A stretch of 52,687 nt of DNA, taken from contig NZ_WWGX01000042.1 in assembly GCF_009862265.1 (NCBI RefSeq), positions 14,993-67,679 of the forward strand. The letters run 5' to 3'. Position 1 is the first letter of the stretch; each line of letters opens with the position of its first letter. The notes below the pieces were generated by a model. It had not been told where the DNA came from. It ran no database searches and worked only from the letters and a program-made list of their open reading frames with translations. This DNA comes from Streptomyces sp. SID8352. GTDB taxonomy: Bacteria > Actinomycetota > Actinomycetes > Streptomycetales > Streptomycetaceae. Made by a program: the position numbers and the translations under genes. Positions 16,742-27,217 of the stretch are shown in pieces.

Positions 16742-16779
16742 GGGGTCCATTCCGTCTGCCGTATCGGGGACCAATTCCG
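16742..16779. repeat. Direct repeat upstream of the EamA gene
   Basis: GGGGTCCATTCCG (16742-16754) recurs as GGGGACCAATTCCG (16766-16779), start-to-start distance 24 bp. This is about the promoter position for the minus-strand EamA gene (start 16707), so it could be a regulator binding site. Confidence 0.4.
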
Positions 16780-16932
16780 CGCGCCGGGGGCCGCCCCGCC
16801 GGTGACGGGAAGGCGGCCCGCGCGATGCCGAGCGCCCGGCCGCGGATGCGGGGCCCGTTCCCCGAACGGGCCCGACCCGGCTCGCGGGCCCTCCCCGGCG
16901 GCTCCGGCCCGGCCCTCTCCGCCGCACTGCTC

Positions 16933-17403
16933 CTACTCCCCCGCCCGGTCCGACCGGGGCCACACGTAGGGCAGGTCGTCCGGGACCCCGGGGAACAGCC
17001 GGGCGTAGTCACCGGGGTCCTTGCGGACCAGGGCGGAGCGGTGGCTGCGGTGGAAGCCCTCGTCGCCCAGCCACGGCGGCAGTTCCCCGGCCTCCCCCAG
17101 TTCCGCCTGCCCGCGCACCGGGGCGTCCGGCCGCCCGGCGGCGAACCCGGCCAGCAGGGAGGCGGCGCAGGTGTCCGGATGACCCCGCTCCCGCCAGACC
17201 CGGCAGACCTCCAGCCCGTAGCGGACCAGCGCCTCCTCGTACCCGGTCCACATGCGCACCGCCGGGTGGTGCCGCCAGCCGTAGCCGGGGACCGTCAGCC
17301 CGCGCAGCACCTGGAGCGCCTCGACTCGCTGCTTGCCCAGGCGGCGCCGGTCCAGGACGAGCGCGGAGTCGCGGAAGCCGGGGTGGGGCAGGAAGGTCTG
17401 CAC
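16933..17403 (-). CDS. MSMEG_6728-family protein (pyrimidine-dimer glycosylase-like)
   Basis: A 156-residue soluble protein beginning MQTFLPHPGFRDSALVLDRRRLGKQRVEALQVLRGL and continuing GWRHHPAVRMWTGYEEALVRYG. This is the conserved core of the MSMEG_6728 family, grouped by profile with T4 endonuclease V-like pyrimidine-dimer excision enzymes. An actual repair activity is not established for this branch. It is 25 bp downstream of the carotenoid Rieske gene on the same strand and could be cotranscribed, although no functional link is obvious. Confidence 0.8.
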   Translation of the reverse strand: MQTFLPHPGFRDSALVLDRRRLGKQRVEALQVLRGLTVPGYGWRHHPAVRMWTGYEEALVRYGLEVCRVWRERGHPDTCAASLLAGFAAGRPDAPVRGQAELGEAGELPPWLGDEGFHRSHRSALVRKDPGDYARLFPGVPDDLPYVWPRSDRAGE

Positions 17404-17428
17404 GGCGCTCCTCGCGCGGTCGGTCCGG

Positions 17429-18525
<1,097 letters not shown>

Positions 18526-18529
<4 letters not shown>

Positions 18530-19716
18530 GCCGTCTCCCTGGGATCGGGGGCGTCGCGGGCGTCCGCGCGGCACGGCTCCGGCGGGACGGGCACGGCGGA
18601 CGGGGACGGCGGACCGGGGAGGGCCGGTGAGGCCGGGGGGCCGGCGGACTCGGGCGGGGCCGGAGGTTCGGACGGCGCGGGCGCCGGGGGCAGGGCCCGC
18701 GGGGTGGCCGCGGTCCGCGGGGTGGGCCGGGCGGCCGCGGCGGCCGGGTGGGCCGGGGCGGTCCCGGACCGCGACCGGGCGGCGGCGCGGAGCCGGGCGG
18801 CCGTCACCCGGGCCAGCCCCCGGGAGGCGACCGCCGCGCGCCGCCGCCGGGGCACCACCGCACGCCGGTGGAGGACCGCGTAGCCGCTCCGGGCGACGGC
18901 GTCGAGGATGCCCCGGTAGAGCAGGAACGCCGTGTGGACGCAGGGCCGGGACACCGGGTCCAGCATCGCCAGACCGGGTTCGGCCTCGCGGTATACGGCG
19001 CGGGTGAGCGCCTCGGCGTCCCGCAGCGCGGCGGTGATCCGCGCGTCGGGCCGGCCGGTGCGACGGCTCCAGCACAGCAGGGGGCGGTCGACGCCGTGGG
19101 CGGCGAGCAGGTCCGCCGGGAGGTAGATCCGGCCCCGGTCCAGGTCCTCGCCCACGTCGCGCAGGAAGTTGGTGAGCTGGAAGGCGGTGCCCAGGGCGGC
19201 GGCGTGCGGGGCGGCCAGGGCGCGGTCGGTGACGGTGCCGAGGACGGGCAGCATCTGCAGGCCGATGACCTCGGCCGAGCCGTGCATGTAGCCGCGCAGG
19301 TCGGCGTAGGTGGCGTAGTCGGTGACGGTGAGGTCGCTGCGCATGGAGGCCATGAAGTCGGTGAAGTGGACCGGGTCGATGGCGTACCGGGCGGCGGTGT
19401 CGGCCAGGGCGAGCACCACGGGCTCACCGGTCGCGGCGCCGCCCGCGAGGGCGCCCCGGAGCCGGGCGTCGAGCCGGGCCAGGGCGGCGGCGCGGTCGGC
19501 GGGACCGGCCGCGGCCCCCGTGTCGTCGACGAGGTCGTCGGCCCACCGGGCGAAGCCGTACAGGGCGTGCACGGCGGGCCTGCGGTCGGGGGGCAGCAGG
19601 CGGGTGGCGAGGAAGTAGGTGCGCCCGTGGCGGGCGTTGAGACGGCGGCAGCGGGCGTAGGCGGCGCGCAGCACGGGGTCGGTGATCCCGGCGGCGTCGA
19701 GTTCGCGGCGGGTCAC
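18526..19716 (-). CDS. crtB: Phytoene synthase
   Basis: A 396-residue squalene/phytoene synthase joining two geranylgeranyl-PP molecules. The first Asp-rich motif is in [13 protein letters not shown] (about residues 56-68), and the second is in [17 protein letters not shown] (about 180-196). [18 protein letters not shown] is also conserved. The catalytic domain ends near residue 300; the last 85-90 residues are a Pro/Ala/Ser-rich extension not found in compact CrtB proteins. The GTG at 19716 overlaps the crtI stop (GTGA), and the 3' end overlaps the next start (ATGA). It works between GGPP supply and CrtI. Confidence 0.93.
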
Positions 19717-21236
19717 CGGCGTCCGCCCCGGGCGGCGGCGCCCGCGCCGGTGGCACGGGGACCGGCGATGCGGGCGGCGGCCAGCTTCCCGGAGATCAGC
19801 ACCGTGGGCACGCCGACGCCGGGGGTGGTGCCGCAGCCCGCGAGGACCGCGTTGGCGGTGCCCCGGACGAGGTTGCGCGGCCGGAAGGGCCCGGTCTGCG
19901 CGAAGGTGTGGGCGACGGAGAACGGGGTGCCCGCGGCGTGGCCCTGGGCGGCCCAGTCGGCGGGGGTGACCAGGCACTCGGCCTCGACGGCGGCGGCGAT
20001 GCCGGTCAGCCCCCGGCGTTCGAGGGTGGCGAGGAGCCGGTCCCGGTAGCCGGGCGCGAGGTCGTGCCAGGTCTCCGCGCCGGGGCCGATCTCGGTGTTG
20101 GGGCAGGGGGCGAGGACGTAGTGGAGGTGGCGGCCGGCGGGGGCGAGGGCGGGGTCGGCGGCGGTGGGCCGGGTGATGAGCAGGGACGGATCGGTCATCA
20201 GGGTGCCCATCCGGGTGAGTTCGTCGAAGGTGCGGTGCCAGGCGGCGCCGAAGGAGAGCGTGTGGTGGGCGAGTTGGGGCCAGGTCCGGTCGGTCCCGGC
20301 GTGCAGGACGACGGCGGAGGGGGCGTGCCGCAGCCGCAGCGGGCGGCGCGGGCGGCGGCCCAGGAGCCGGTGGGTGAGGGGCAGGTCGGGGGTGAGGACG
20401 ACGGCGTCGCAGGGGATGCGGGCACCGGCGGTGATCACGGCGGTGATCCGGTCGCCGGAGCGTTCGAGCCGGGTGACGGCCTCGCCCAGGCGCAGTTCGG
20501 CCCCGGCGTCCACGGCGGCGGCGGCCATGGCGCGGGGCAGGGCGTGCATGCCGCCGCGCGGGAAGAAGACCCCGGCGACGGTGTCCATGTAGGCGATCAC
20601 GGCGTAGGCGGCCAGGGCCCGCTCTGGCGCGACACCGGCGTACAGGGCCTGGAAGGAGAAGACCCGGCGGAGCCGTTCGTCGGCGAGGAACCGTCCGATG
20701 CGGGCGTCCAGCCGTCCGAAGCCGCCGAGGGCGGCGAGCCGGGCCAGGTCGGGGGTGAGCAGGCCCAGCGGGGAGTCGAAGTTGGCGTCGATGAACCGGC
20801 GCCGCTGGACGGCGTAGAGGCGGGTCAGCCAGGTGCGCAGCCGCCGGTACCCGGCCGCCTCGCGGGGCCCGGCGAACCGCTCGACCTCCGCCTCCATCGC
20901 GGCCGCTTCGGTGTGCACGTCGAGCGTGCCGCCGTCGGCGAAGCGCGCCCGGTAGGCCGGGTGCACGGGCAGGAGTTCGACCCGGTCGGCGAGCCGCTCG
21001 CCGACGGCCGCGAACGCCTCGTCGGCGAGGTGGGGCATGGTCAGCACGGTGGGGCCGGTGTCGAGGTGGTAGCCGCCGAGCAGGCGGCGCCCGGCCCGCC
21101 CGCCGGGCAGCGGATCACGCTCGACGACGGTCACCCGCCGCCCGGCGCCCAGCAGGTGCAGGGCGGCCGACAGCCCAGCCAGTCCGGCACCGACCACCAC
21201 CACGTGGTCGGTCGGGCCGGGCACGGTACGGGTCAT
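19713..21236 (-). CDS. crtI: Phytoene desaturase
   Basis: A 507-residue FAD-dependent desaturase taking phytoene to lycopene. The N-terminal dinucleotide-binding motif is [17 protein letters not shown] followed by [29 protein letters not shown] follows. The C-terminal signature is [29 protein letters not shown]. It is the first gene of the minus-strand operon crtI-crtB-crtV; downstream coupling is by the 4-base overlap with crtB. The ATG at 21236 is the natural start. A longer open frame upstream runs into the divergent crtY gene and is not real. Confidence 0.95.
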   Translation of the reverse strand: MTRTVPGPTDHVVVVGAGLAGLSAALHLLGAGRRVTVVERDPLPGGRAGRRLLGGYHLDTGPTVLTMPHLADEAFAAVGERLADRVELLPVHPAYRARFADGGTLDVHTEAAAMEAEVERFAGPREAAGYRRLRTWLTRLYAVQRRRFIDANFDSPLGLLTPDLARLAALGGFGRLDARIGRFLADERLRRVFSFQALYAGVAPERALAAYAVIAYMDTVAGVFFPRGGMHALPRAMAAAAVDAGAELRLGEAVTRLERSGDRITAVITAGARIPCDAVVLTPDLPLTHRLLGRRPRRPLRLRHAPSAVVLHAGTDRTWPQLAHHTLSFGAAWHRTFDELTRMGTLMTDPSLLITRPTAADPALAPAGRHLHYVLAPCPNTEIGPGAETWHDLAPGYRDRLLATLERRGLTGIAAAVEAECLVTPADWAAQGHAAGTPFSVAHTFAQTGPFRPRNLVRGTANAVLAGCGTTPGVGVPTVLISGKLAAARIAGPRATGAGAAARGGRR

Positions 21237-21629
21237 CACGGCTCCCCTGGACGGACTGCGCGGACGGGACGGACGGGGCGGGGCGGACGGGGAGGCACCG
21301 GCGCGGGCGGTTCGGCTCCGCGCGCGAGGCGGACCGTACGGGCCCCGGGGCGGGGGCGCGGGCCCCGCGCTCCCGGACCGGGTGGCCCGCGCCCCCGGGA
21401 CGGGAGGGCGCCGCCCCGCGCCATGGTTCACCCCCGGGCCCCGGCGGGACGCCGCACCGTGCCGTGGGCCGGTGCCGCTCACCCGTCCGGCGGGTACCGG
21501 GCCCGCCCCGTCCCGCGCGGCGTCCGTCCGGAAGGGGTGCCCGGACGGAATACTCCGCCGCAGCCGAATCGTCGTACGCCCGCCCGGCCCCGCCGTCCGG
21601 GGGCGGTGCGCGGGCGCAGGGAGGTGGCC
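21237..21629. promoter_or_regulatory. Divergent promoter region crtI / crtY
   Basis: A 393-bp intergenic space between the two halves of the carotenoid cluster. No gene is supported. It is extremely GC-rich near crtI and slightly less so around 21535-21585 (GGAATACTCC, CGAATCGTCGTACG), the likely promoter zone for crtY. I do not see a recognisable operator repeat; light- or stress-dependent control is known for these clusters but not visible here. Confidence 0.55.
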
Positions 21630-22826
21630 GTGGCCGAGGCGGACATCGTGATCGTGGGCGCCGGGGCGGCGGGCCTGTCGCTGGCGCACCGGCTGCCGTC
21701 GGGCGGCCCGGGCCGCCCGGCGCCCGCCGTCGCCCTGATCGAGCCGCCGGAGGGCCCGCTGCGGCCCCCGGCGCGCACCTGGTGCTTCTGGGAGACGGGG
21801 CCCGGCCGGTTCGACGCGGCGGTGACGGCCTCCTGGCAGTGGCTGCGGCTGCGCGGCCGGAACGGCGCGGTGGTGCTGCGGTCCATCGCGCCCGCCCGCT
21901 ACAAGATGATCCGCTCGGACGACTTCGAGGCCCTGCTCCACCGCGAACTGGAGGGCCGTCCCGGCCTGGAGCGGGTGACCGCCACCGTCTCGTCGGTGTC
22001 CGCGCTGCCGGACGGCACGGCGCGGGTGCGCGGAGCCGGTCCGGCGGGCGCGCCGCTGGACCTGCGGGCCGACTGGGTCTTCGACTCCCGGCCGCCCGAC
22101 CGGCCGCCCGCCGCGCGGACCCGGCTGCTCCAGCACTTCCGCGGCTGGTTCGTGCGCGCCGCGCGGCCGGTCTTCGAGCCGGGCGTGGTCGACCTGATGG
22201 ACTTCCGCACCCGCCAGCCGGAGCACGGGCTGTCCTTCGGCTACGTCCTGCCGACGGGGCGGCGCACCGCGCTGGTCGAGTACACCGGCTTCGGGCCCGC
22301 CCCGCTCACACGCGAGGCGTACGAACGGGAGCTGTCCGAGTACACCGGCCGGGTGCTGGGGCTGGGCGCGATGGAGGTGCTCTCGGCCGAGCAGGGGGTG
22401 ATCCCGATGACGGACGGGGTGTTCGAGCGCCGGGCGGGGGGCGCCGGGTGCGTGTTCCGGATCGGGACCGCGGGCGGCGCGACCCGCCCCTCCACCGGCT
22501 ACACCTTCGCCGCCGTGCAGCGTCAGTCGGAGGCGGTGGCGCGGGCGCTGCGGGCGGGGCGGTGCCCGGAGCCCCCGGCCCCGCACCCGCTCCGGGCCCG
22601 GCTGATGGACGCGGTGCTGCTGCGGGCGCTGGACACCGGCCGGGTGGACGGGCCGGAGCTGTTCCTGCGGCTGTTCGACCGGGTGCCCGCCGAACGGCTG
22701 CTCCGCTTCCTGGACGGGCGGACCCGGCTGCGCGAGGACCTCGCCGTCGGGGTCCGCACCCCCGTCCTGCCGATGCTGCGGACGGCGGCCGAACTGCCCT
22801 GGCTCCGCCCCCGCCCCGCCGTCTGA
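21630..22826 (+). CDS. crtY: Lycopene cyclase
   Basis: A 398-residue CrtY-type cyclase forming beta-rings on lycopene. Signatures are the N-terminal FAD motif ADIVIVGAGAAGLSLAHRL, then TWCFWETGPG, DWVFDSRPP, the central SFGYVLPTGRRTALVEYTGF, and GTAGGATRPSTGYTFAAVQRQ near residue 285. Two in-frame GTGs (21624 and 21630) are possible; 21630 is preferred because GGGAGG (21619-21624) is at a usable distance. It heads the plus-strand group crtY-crtT-crtU, with 176 bp to crtT. Confidence 0.92.
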   Translation: MAEADIVIVGAGAAGLSLAHRLPSGGPGRPAPAVALIEPPEGPLRPPARTWCFWETGPGRFDAAVTASWQWLRLRGRNGAVVLRSIAPARYKMIRSDDFEALLHRELEGRPGLERVTATVSSVSALPDGTARVRGAGPAGAPLDLRADWVFDSRPPDRPPAARTRLLQHFRGWFVRAARPVFEPGVVDLMDFRTRQPEHGLSFGYVLPTGRRTALVEYTGFGPAPLTREAYERELSEYTGRVLGLGAMEVLSAEQGVIPMTDGVFERRAGGAGCVFRIGTAGGATRPSTGYTFAAVQRQSEAVARALRAGRCPEPPAPHPLRARLMDAVLLRALDTGRVDGPELFLRLFDRVPAERLLRFLDGRTRLREDLAVGVRTPVLPMLRTAAELPWLRPRPAV

Positions 22827-23002
22827 TTCGCGCCGCCCCACCGGCTCGCCGCCGACCTTCCACCGCGCGTCCTCACGACCGCGCACCGCACCGCCGGACC
22901 ACCGGTCCCGCACGACCACAACCGCGCACGGCTCGTCACCGGGCCGCGCCGGACCCCACGGACCAGCGTCCTCGAACCCACCGCCCCACCGAGGAGTCAC
23001 CG

Positions 23003-23776
23003 ATGCCCCTGCTCCGCGACGCCGCGCTGACCGCCGCCTTCGACCGCGGCGCCGGCCGCTACGACCGCCTGGTCGCCCTCAACCCCGGCTACCACGCCCA
23101 GCTGCGCCGCTCGGCGCGCCGGCTGGCCTTCGCGGACGGCGGCACCGGACGCCGGGTCCTCGACCTGGGCTGTGGCACGGGCGCCTCGACGGCGGCGCTG
23201 GCCGCGGCCTTCCCGTACGCCCGGATCACCGGGGTGGACGCCTCCCCGGGCATGCTGGAGCGGGCCCGGGGCAAGCCCTGGCCGGACCGGGTGCGCTTCG
23301 TGCGGGCCCCGGCGGAGGAACTGGCGGAGGCGGGGGTGGAGGGCCCCTTCGACGCGGTCTTCGCCGCCTACCTCTTCCGCAATCTCACCGATCCGGACGC
23401 CGTGCTGCGGGCGGTGCGCGCCCTTCTCGCGCCGGGCGGACGGCTGGCGGCCCACGAGTTCGCGCTCACCGGGCGGCCGACCGGCCGCCTGGTGTGGTCG
23501 GCGGTGTGCCGGGGCGTCGTCCAGCCGCTCGGCACGGCCTGCGGCGACCGGGACCTGTACCGCCATCTGCGGCGCAGCGTCGCGGAGTTCGACACGGCGG
23601 GGGACTTCACCGCCCGGCTCGGGCGGGCCGGTTTCGACCGGGTCCGGGTCCTGCCGCTGCCGGGCTGGCAGACGGGGATCGCCCACACCTTCCTCGCCCA
23701 CGGCGGCGCTGCGGCGGGCGACGCGGCGGCGGGCAGTGCGACGGCGTACGGCACGGCCGCGGGCGGCGCCCGGTGA
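23003..23776 (+). CDS. crtT: SAM-dependent methyltransferase of the carotenoid cluster
   Basis: A 257-residue class I methyltransferase. VLDLGCGTGASTAAL is motif I (residues about 52-66), followed by ARITGVDASPGMLERAR and FDAVFAAYLFRNLTDPD, the UbiE/CrtT pattern. An Ala/Gly-rich tail ends the protein. The ATG at 23003 follows GAGGAG with 6 bases. The stop overlaps the crtU GTG by 4 bases, so crtT and crtU are translationally coupled. CrtT occupies this position in known isorenieratene clusters, but what it methylates is unclear, since aromatisation itself is done by CrtU. Confidence 0.88.
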   Translation: MPLLRDAALTAAFDRGAGRYDRLVALNPGYHAQLRRSARRLAFADGGTGRRVLDLGCGTGASTAALAAAFPYARITGVDASPGMLERARGKPWPDRVRFVRAPAEELAEAGVEGPFDAVFAAYLFRNLTDPDAVLRAVRALLAPGGRLAAHEFALTGRPTGRLVWSAVCRGVVQPLGTACGDRDLYRHLRRSVAEFDTAGDFTARLGRAGFDRVRVLPLPGWQTGIAHTFLAHGGAAAGDAAAGSATAYGTAAGGAR

Positions 23777-25323
23777 ACCGGCGCGACGGCGAACGGCCCG
23801 GCCGGGACCGGCTCGCCCGGCTCGTCCCCCCGGCGCCGGGCCGGGAGCGGATCACCGGGGACCCCCCGTCCGTCGCCGTGGTGGGCGGGGGCATCGCCGG
23901 ACTCGCCGCCGCCACCCTGCTCGCGGAGCGGGGCGCGCGCGTCGTGCTGTACGAGCGGGAGCCGGTGCTCGGCGGCCGGGTCGCCGGATGGGCAGACACA
24001 CTGCCCGACGGCATGCCCTTCACCATGAGCCGCGGCTTCCACGCGTTCTTCCGCCAGTACTACAACCTGCGCGCCCTGCTGCGCCGGGCCGATCCGGCGC
24101 TGGGCATGCTGAGGGGCCTGCCGGACTATCCGCTGTGGCACGGCGGCGGCCTGCGCGACGGTTTCCGCCGGGTGCCGCGCACGCCCCCGTGGAACGCGCT
24201 CGGCTTCGCCGCCCTCAGCCCCACCTTCCGCCTGCGCGACCTTCCGTCCCTGCGGCCGTCCGCCGCGCTGCCCCTGCTCGACGTCCGCGCGGACCGGGTC
24301 CACGAGCGGTGGGACGGGACGAGCGCCCATGACCTGCTGGAGCGGCTGCGGTTCCCCGCGGCGGCCCGGCACCTGGCCTTCGAGGTCTTCTCCCGGAGCT
24401 TCTTCGCCGATCCCCGGGAGCTGTCGGCGGCCGAGATGGCCCTGATGTTCCACATCTACTTCCTGGGCTCCAGCGAGGGCCTGCTGTTCGACGTGCCCGA
24501 CGAGCCCTTCCCCCGCGCCCTCTGGGACCCGCTGGCCCGCCATCTGACCCGGCACGGGGTGGAGCTGCGGACGGGTGCGCCCGTCGAGGCGGTCCGCCCG
24601 CTGCCGTCCGGCGCTCGGCTGGTGACCGGCGCCCGGGGCGCGGACCCGTACGACGCCGTGGTCCTCGCACTGGACACCGGGGGGCTGCGCGATCTGGTGG
24701 GCCGCTCGCCCGAGCTGGGGGACCCCGGCTGGCGGGAGCGGGTGGCGCGGCTGCGGACCGCCCCGCCGTTCCTGGTCTCCCGGCTGTGGCTGGACCGGCC
24801 GCTGGCGCCGGACCGGGCGGGGTTCCTCGGCACCAGCGGGTACGGCTCGCTCGACAACGTCAGTGTGCTGTCCCGGTGGGAGGGCGAGGCGGCGCGGTGG
24901 TCGGCCCGCACGGGCGGGTCGGTCGTCGAACTGCACGCGTACGCGCTGCCCGCGACGGCCGTGCGGGACGTCGAGGAGAAGGCGCTGCTCGACCAGTTGC
25001 ACCGGGTGTATCCGGAGTCACGGCGGGCCGGGGTCGTGGCCGAGCGGCACGAGTGGCGGGCGGACTGCCCGCTGTTCCCCGTGGGCGGTCACGGGGACCG
25101 GCCCACCGTGCGCACCCCGGACCCGGTCGTCGTGGTCGCCGGGGACCTGGTCCGCACGGGGCTGCCGGTGGCCCTGATGGAGCGGGCCGCCACCTCCGGG
25201 TTCCTCGCGGCGGGCGCGCTGCTGGAGCGTTGGGGGGTGACGGGCGAGACGCTGTGGACCGTGCCGGACGGAGCGCGCGGGGCGCTGCTGCGAACCCTGG
25301 CGCGGAGTCGGCGCCCCCGCTGA
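23773..25323 (+). CDS. crtU: Beta-carotene desaturase/methyltransferase (aromatic-ring forming)
   Basis: A 516-residue flavoprotein related to phytoene desaturases that converts beta-rings of beta-carotene to aromatic phi-rings, giving isorenieratene. The FAD motif SVAVVGGGIAGLAAATLLAERGARVVLYERE starts near residue 33 after a charged N-tail. Other CrtU-like stretches are MSRGFHAFFRQYYNLRALLRR, FEVFSRSFFADPRELSAAEMALMFHIYFLGSSEGLLFD, and the C-terminal VVVAGDLVRTGLPVALMERAATSGFLAA. The GTG at 23773 overlaps the crtT stop. Presence of crtU predicts an aromatic carotenoid as end product. Confidence 0.92.
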   Translation: MNRRDGERPGRDRLARLVPPAPGRERITGDPPSVAVVGGGIAGLAAATLLAERGARVVLYEREPVLGGRVAGWADTLPDGMPFTMSRGFHAFFRQYYNLRALLRRADPALGMLRGLPDYPLWHGGGLRDGFRRVPRTPPWNALGFAALSPTFRLRDLPSLRPSAALPLLDVRADRVHERWDGTSAHDLLERLRFPAAARHLAFEVFSRSFFADPRELSAAEMALMFHIYFLGSSEGLLFDVPDEPFPRALWDPLARHLTRHGVELRTGAPVEAVRPLPSGARLVTGARGADPYDAVVLALDTGGLRDLVGRSPELGDPGWRERVARLRTAPPFLVSRLWLDRPLAPDRAGFLGTSGYGSLDNVSVLSRWEGEAARWSARTGGSVVELHAYALPATAVRDVEEKALLDQLHRVYPESRRAGVVAERHEWRADCPLFPVGGHGDRPTVRTPDPVVVVAGDLVRTGLPVALMERAATSGFLAAGALLERWGVTGETLWTVPDGARGALLRTLARSRRPR

Positions 25324-25363
25324 CCCGGACCGGCGGCCCGGAGGAGGACCGGGGGGAGGCCGT

Positions 25364-25411
25364 ATCGCCGGGGCGGGGCTCCGCGCCATCGCCGGAGCGG
25401 GGCTCCGCGGC
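25364..25411. repeat. 24-bp tandem duplication after crtU
   Basis: Two abutted 24-bp units (25364-25387 and 25388-25411) differ at 2 positions. The second unit contains the self-complementary CGGAGC...GCTCCG, so the array can form a small hairpin and may act as the terminator between crtU and the convergent membrane protein gene. Confidence 0.75.
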
Positions 25412-25432
25412 CGGGGGCGCGGCGGTCCGCCG

Positions 25433-25867
25433 TCAACGGTCGCCTGGGTCTCCCGTTCCGGCGGGGCCCCGGGCGGCGGTCAGCCTGCGGTAGGCGGCGC
25501 GGGCGTACGCCAGCCGGGCCAGGGAGGTGCCCGCCAGGGCGGCGCCGAACAGACAGGCCAGCCAGAGCGCGTCCCTGGAGGCGGCCCAGGTGAGGGTGCC
25601 CGCGGGCGGTATCGCGAAGCCGTTCAGGGAGAGCCAGCACAGCAGGGCGGTGCCGGGGGCCGCCGCGTACGGGGCGCAGAGCCCGAGGAGGGCGGCGAGC
25701 AGGGAGAGCGCCGCCAGGGCGAACTCCGGGCGGCCGGTGCCGACGGTGCCGTTGAGCACCGCGACCAGGACGAGGGCGCCGCCGAGGGCCGCCGCCCACA
25801 CCAGCGGCGCGGCGACGGGGCGGGGAACGGGTCTGGCTCCGCTGCTCAGCGGCACCCATTCGATCAT
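25433..25867 (-). CDS. Small hypothetical membrane protein
   Basis: A 144-residue protein with four likely transmembrane helices (around residues 20-40, 50-70, 72-90 and 98-118) and a basic C-tail. The helix layout loosely recalls the four-helix DUF4118 sensor region of KdpD-type kinases, but no kinase or other cytosolic domain is attached, so I give no function. Two ATGs are close together (25873 and 25867). AAGGAG is better spaced for 25867. The gene converges on crtU with the 24-bp repeat in between, and its own upstream region is 600 bp of non-coding DNA. Confidence 0.65.
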   Translation of the reverse strand: MIEWVPLSSGARPVPRPVAAPLVWAAALGGALVLVAVLNGTVGTGRPEFALAALSLLAALLGLCAPYAAAPGTALLCWLSLNGFAIPPAGTLTWAASRDALWLACLFGAALAGTSLARLAYARAAYRRLTAARGPAGTGDPGDR

Positions 25868-26432
25868 GCGCATGGCTCCTTCCGCCCCGGGCCCCGACCA
25901 CGTCGTCGGGCACCTCTCCACGGGCAGATTGTCGCACCGGCGAGAGGGTCGTTCTCCCACGAAACCGCCCCGGCCGCAGCGGAGGCGCGGCGTCGGGCGA
26001 GGCACCGGCGTCGGGTGCGGGCGGCCGGCGCCGGCCGGCGGGGCGGCGCGGGAACCGAACGGGGGGCGGGGAGGGGGCCCGGACGGCACGGCACGGCACA
26101 CGCGGGGCCGGGCGGGTGGGGCGCGAGGTGGGCCCGGCCACGTCGCGGCGGTGTGCCACGGCTCGGCGCGCGGCCGGACCGCCCGGTCGGGCGACGGGGC
26201 GCGGGCACCCGCAAGGTGCACCCGCACGGGGACCGGACCGCGCTCCCCCAGGGTCCCCCGGACTCAATGGGCCCCGGCGACGGCGGCCCGTCAACGGTCA
26301 TGCACGGCTACGCACGGCCGCCATCGGGGAAAGGCCCCGTAGGGAAGGGTGACCGGCACCCGGCACACGGCACGGGAACGGCATGCAACAGGCACCGTGA
26401 CGAGGCGGTGGCGGGGGCCGCGCCACCGTGTC
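25868..26432. other. Gene-free interval
   Basis: No supported gene in about 565 bp. The DNA just upstream of the membrane protein (about 25890-25960) is less GC-rich and should contain its promoter. The rest is high-GC, with the short palindromic run GCCGGCGCCGGC near 26030 and GGCAC-rich simple sequence near 26350-26400. Confidence 0.5.
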
Positions 26433-26466
26433 GTCCGCCCCGCCGCTGGGGCGCGACGGGGCGGAC
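26433..26466. terminator. Hairpin terminator of the small CPDC protein gene
   Basis: GTCCGCCCCG (26433-26442) pairs perfectly with CGGGGCGGAC (26457-26466) across a 14-base loop. It lies 18 bp past the stop of the minus-strand gene at 26485. Confidence 0.7.
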
Positions 26467-26484
26467 GGCGGGGCGGGCGGGGCG

Positions 26485-26679
26485 TCAGCACGGTGTGGCC
26501 GCCATCAGCTTCGCGAAGGACGCCATGCAGTCGGGGCAGTGCCGCGCCCTCTCACCGTCGGACGCCGCCACGCGTTCACGGAGCCGCTGTCCGCAGAGAG
26601 TGGCCGCCGTGCGCTTGGCCATCACGTGCCACACCAATGCTCCGCCCGCCTTCTCCGGGCCCACGCACATCTCGTACAT
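26485..26679 (-). CDS. Small hypothetical protein with C-terminal CPDC motif
   Basis: A 64-residue protein starting MYEMCVGPEKAGGALVWHVM and ending RHCPDCMASFAKLMAATPC. The CPDC pair with Cys5, the mid Cys and the terminal Cys suggests a small zinc-ribbon-like or redox protein, but I recognise no named family. Support for being real: ATG with GGGAGG 6 bases upstream, low-Arg composition unlike the shadow frames around it, and a perfect hairpin right after the stop. It stands alone in a 1.3-kb region otherwise without genes. Confidence 0.65.
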   Translation of the reverse strand: MYEMCVGPEKAGGALVWHVMAKRTAATLCGQRLRERVAASDGERARHCPDCMASFAKLMAATPC

Positions 26680-27217
26680 GCTCGGCCTCCCAGCCTGGAC
26701 GCCGCTGACACCCTCCAGGAGACACCGAGGGGGCCCAGAGCAGTACCGCTCGGGGGCCATTCGGGTGAGGCGCCACCCCTCCCCCGGCGGCACGGACACA
26801 CCCGGACGGCCCGAATCGCTCGCCCGATCGGCTGGATTCGGGCCGTTCCATGACACGCGGTCACGGAACCCGGCCGGGGCCACCCGGCAGCGCGACGGAC
26901 CGTCGGACGGCGGCCGGGGACGGCGGCGACGGAGCGCGGCGCGCGGGTCGGCCGAGCGGCCGGTCGCCCTCGGGCGCCGGGTGCGGCCCGTGCGCCGGGT
27001 GCGCCGTATGCGCCCGGCCGCCACCGGATCGGGCCACGCCGGGAACGCCTCCCGCGTACGCCCCTGACCTGCGAAGGGAGCGGTCCGGGGACGGTCATGG
27101 GCGCCGGAACGGGCCGTGCGCCGAATGGCGCCGCACGGGCGGGGCACCTGAAGATCCGGTGACGGCACACCGGAAACCCACACCCCGGTGCTTCCTGGAG
27201 AGGCTGGAGAGAGCCCC
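26680..27217. other. Gene-free interval before the DoxX gene
   Basis: About 540 bp without a supported gene. A possible frame at 26850-27221 is Arg/Gly/Pro-rich, has no ribosome binding site and runs into the DoxX start, so it was left out. Upstream promoters for both flanking genes should be here; no clear motif is seen. Confidence 0.5.

Noticed and set aside
21237..23000. Very long minus-strand frame extending crtI upstream to about 1095 codons
   Set aside because: The extension runs through the crtI-crtY gap and antisense to crtY, with Arg/Gly/His/Gln-rich shadow composition and no ribosome binding site; the ATG at 21236 starts the CrtI domain exactly.
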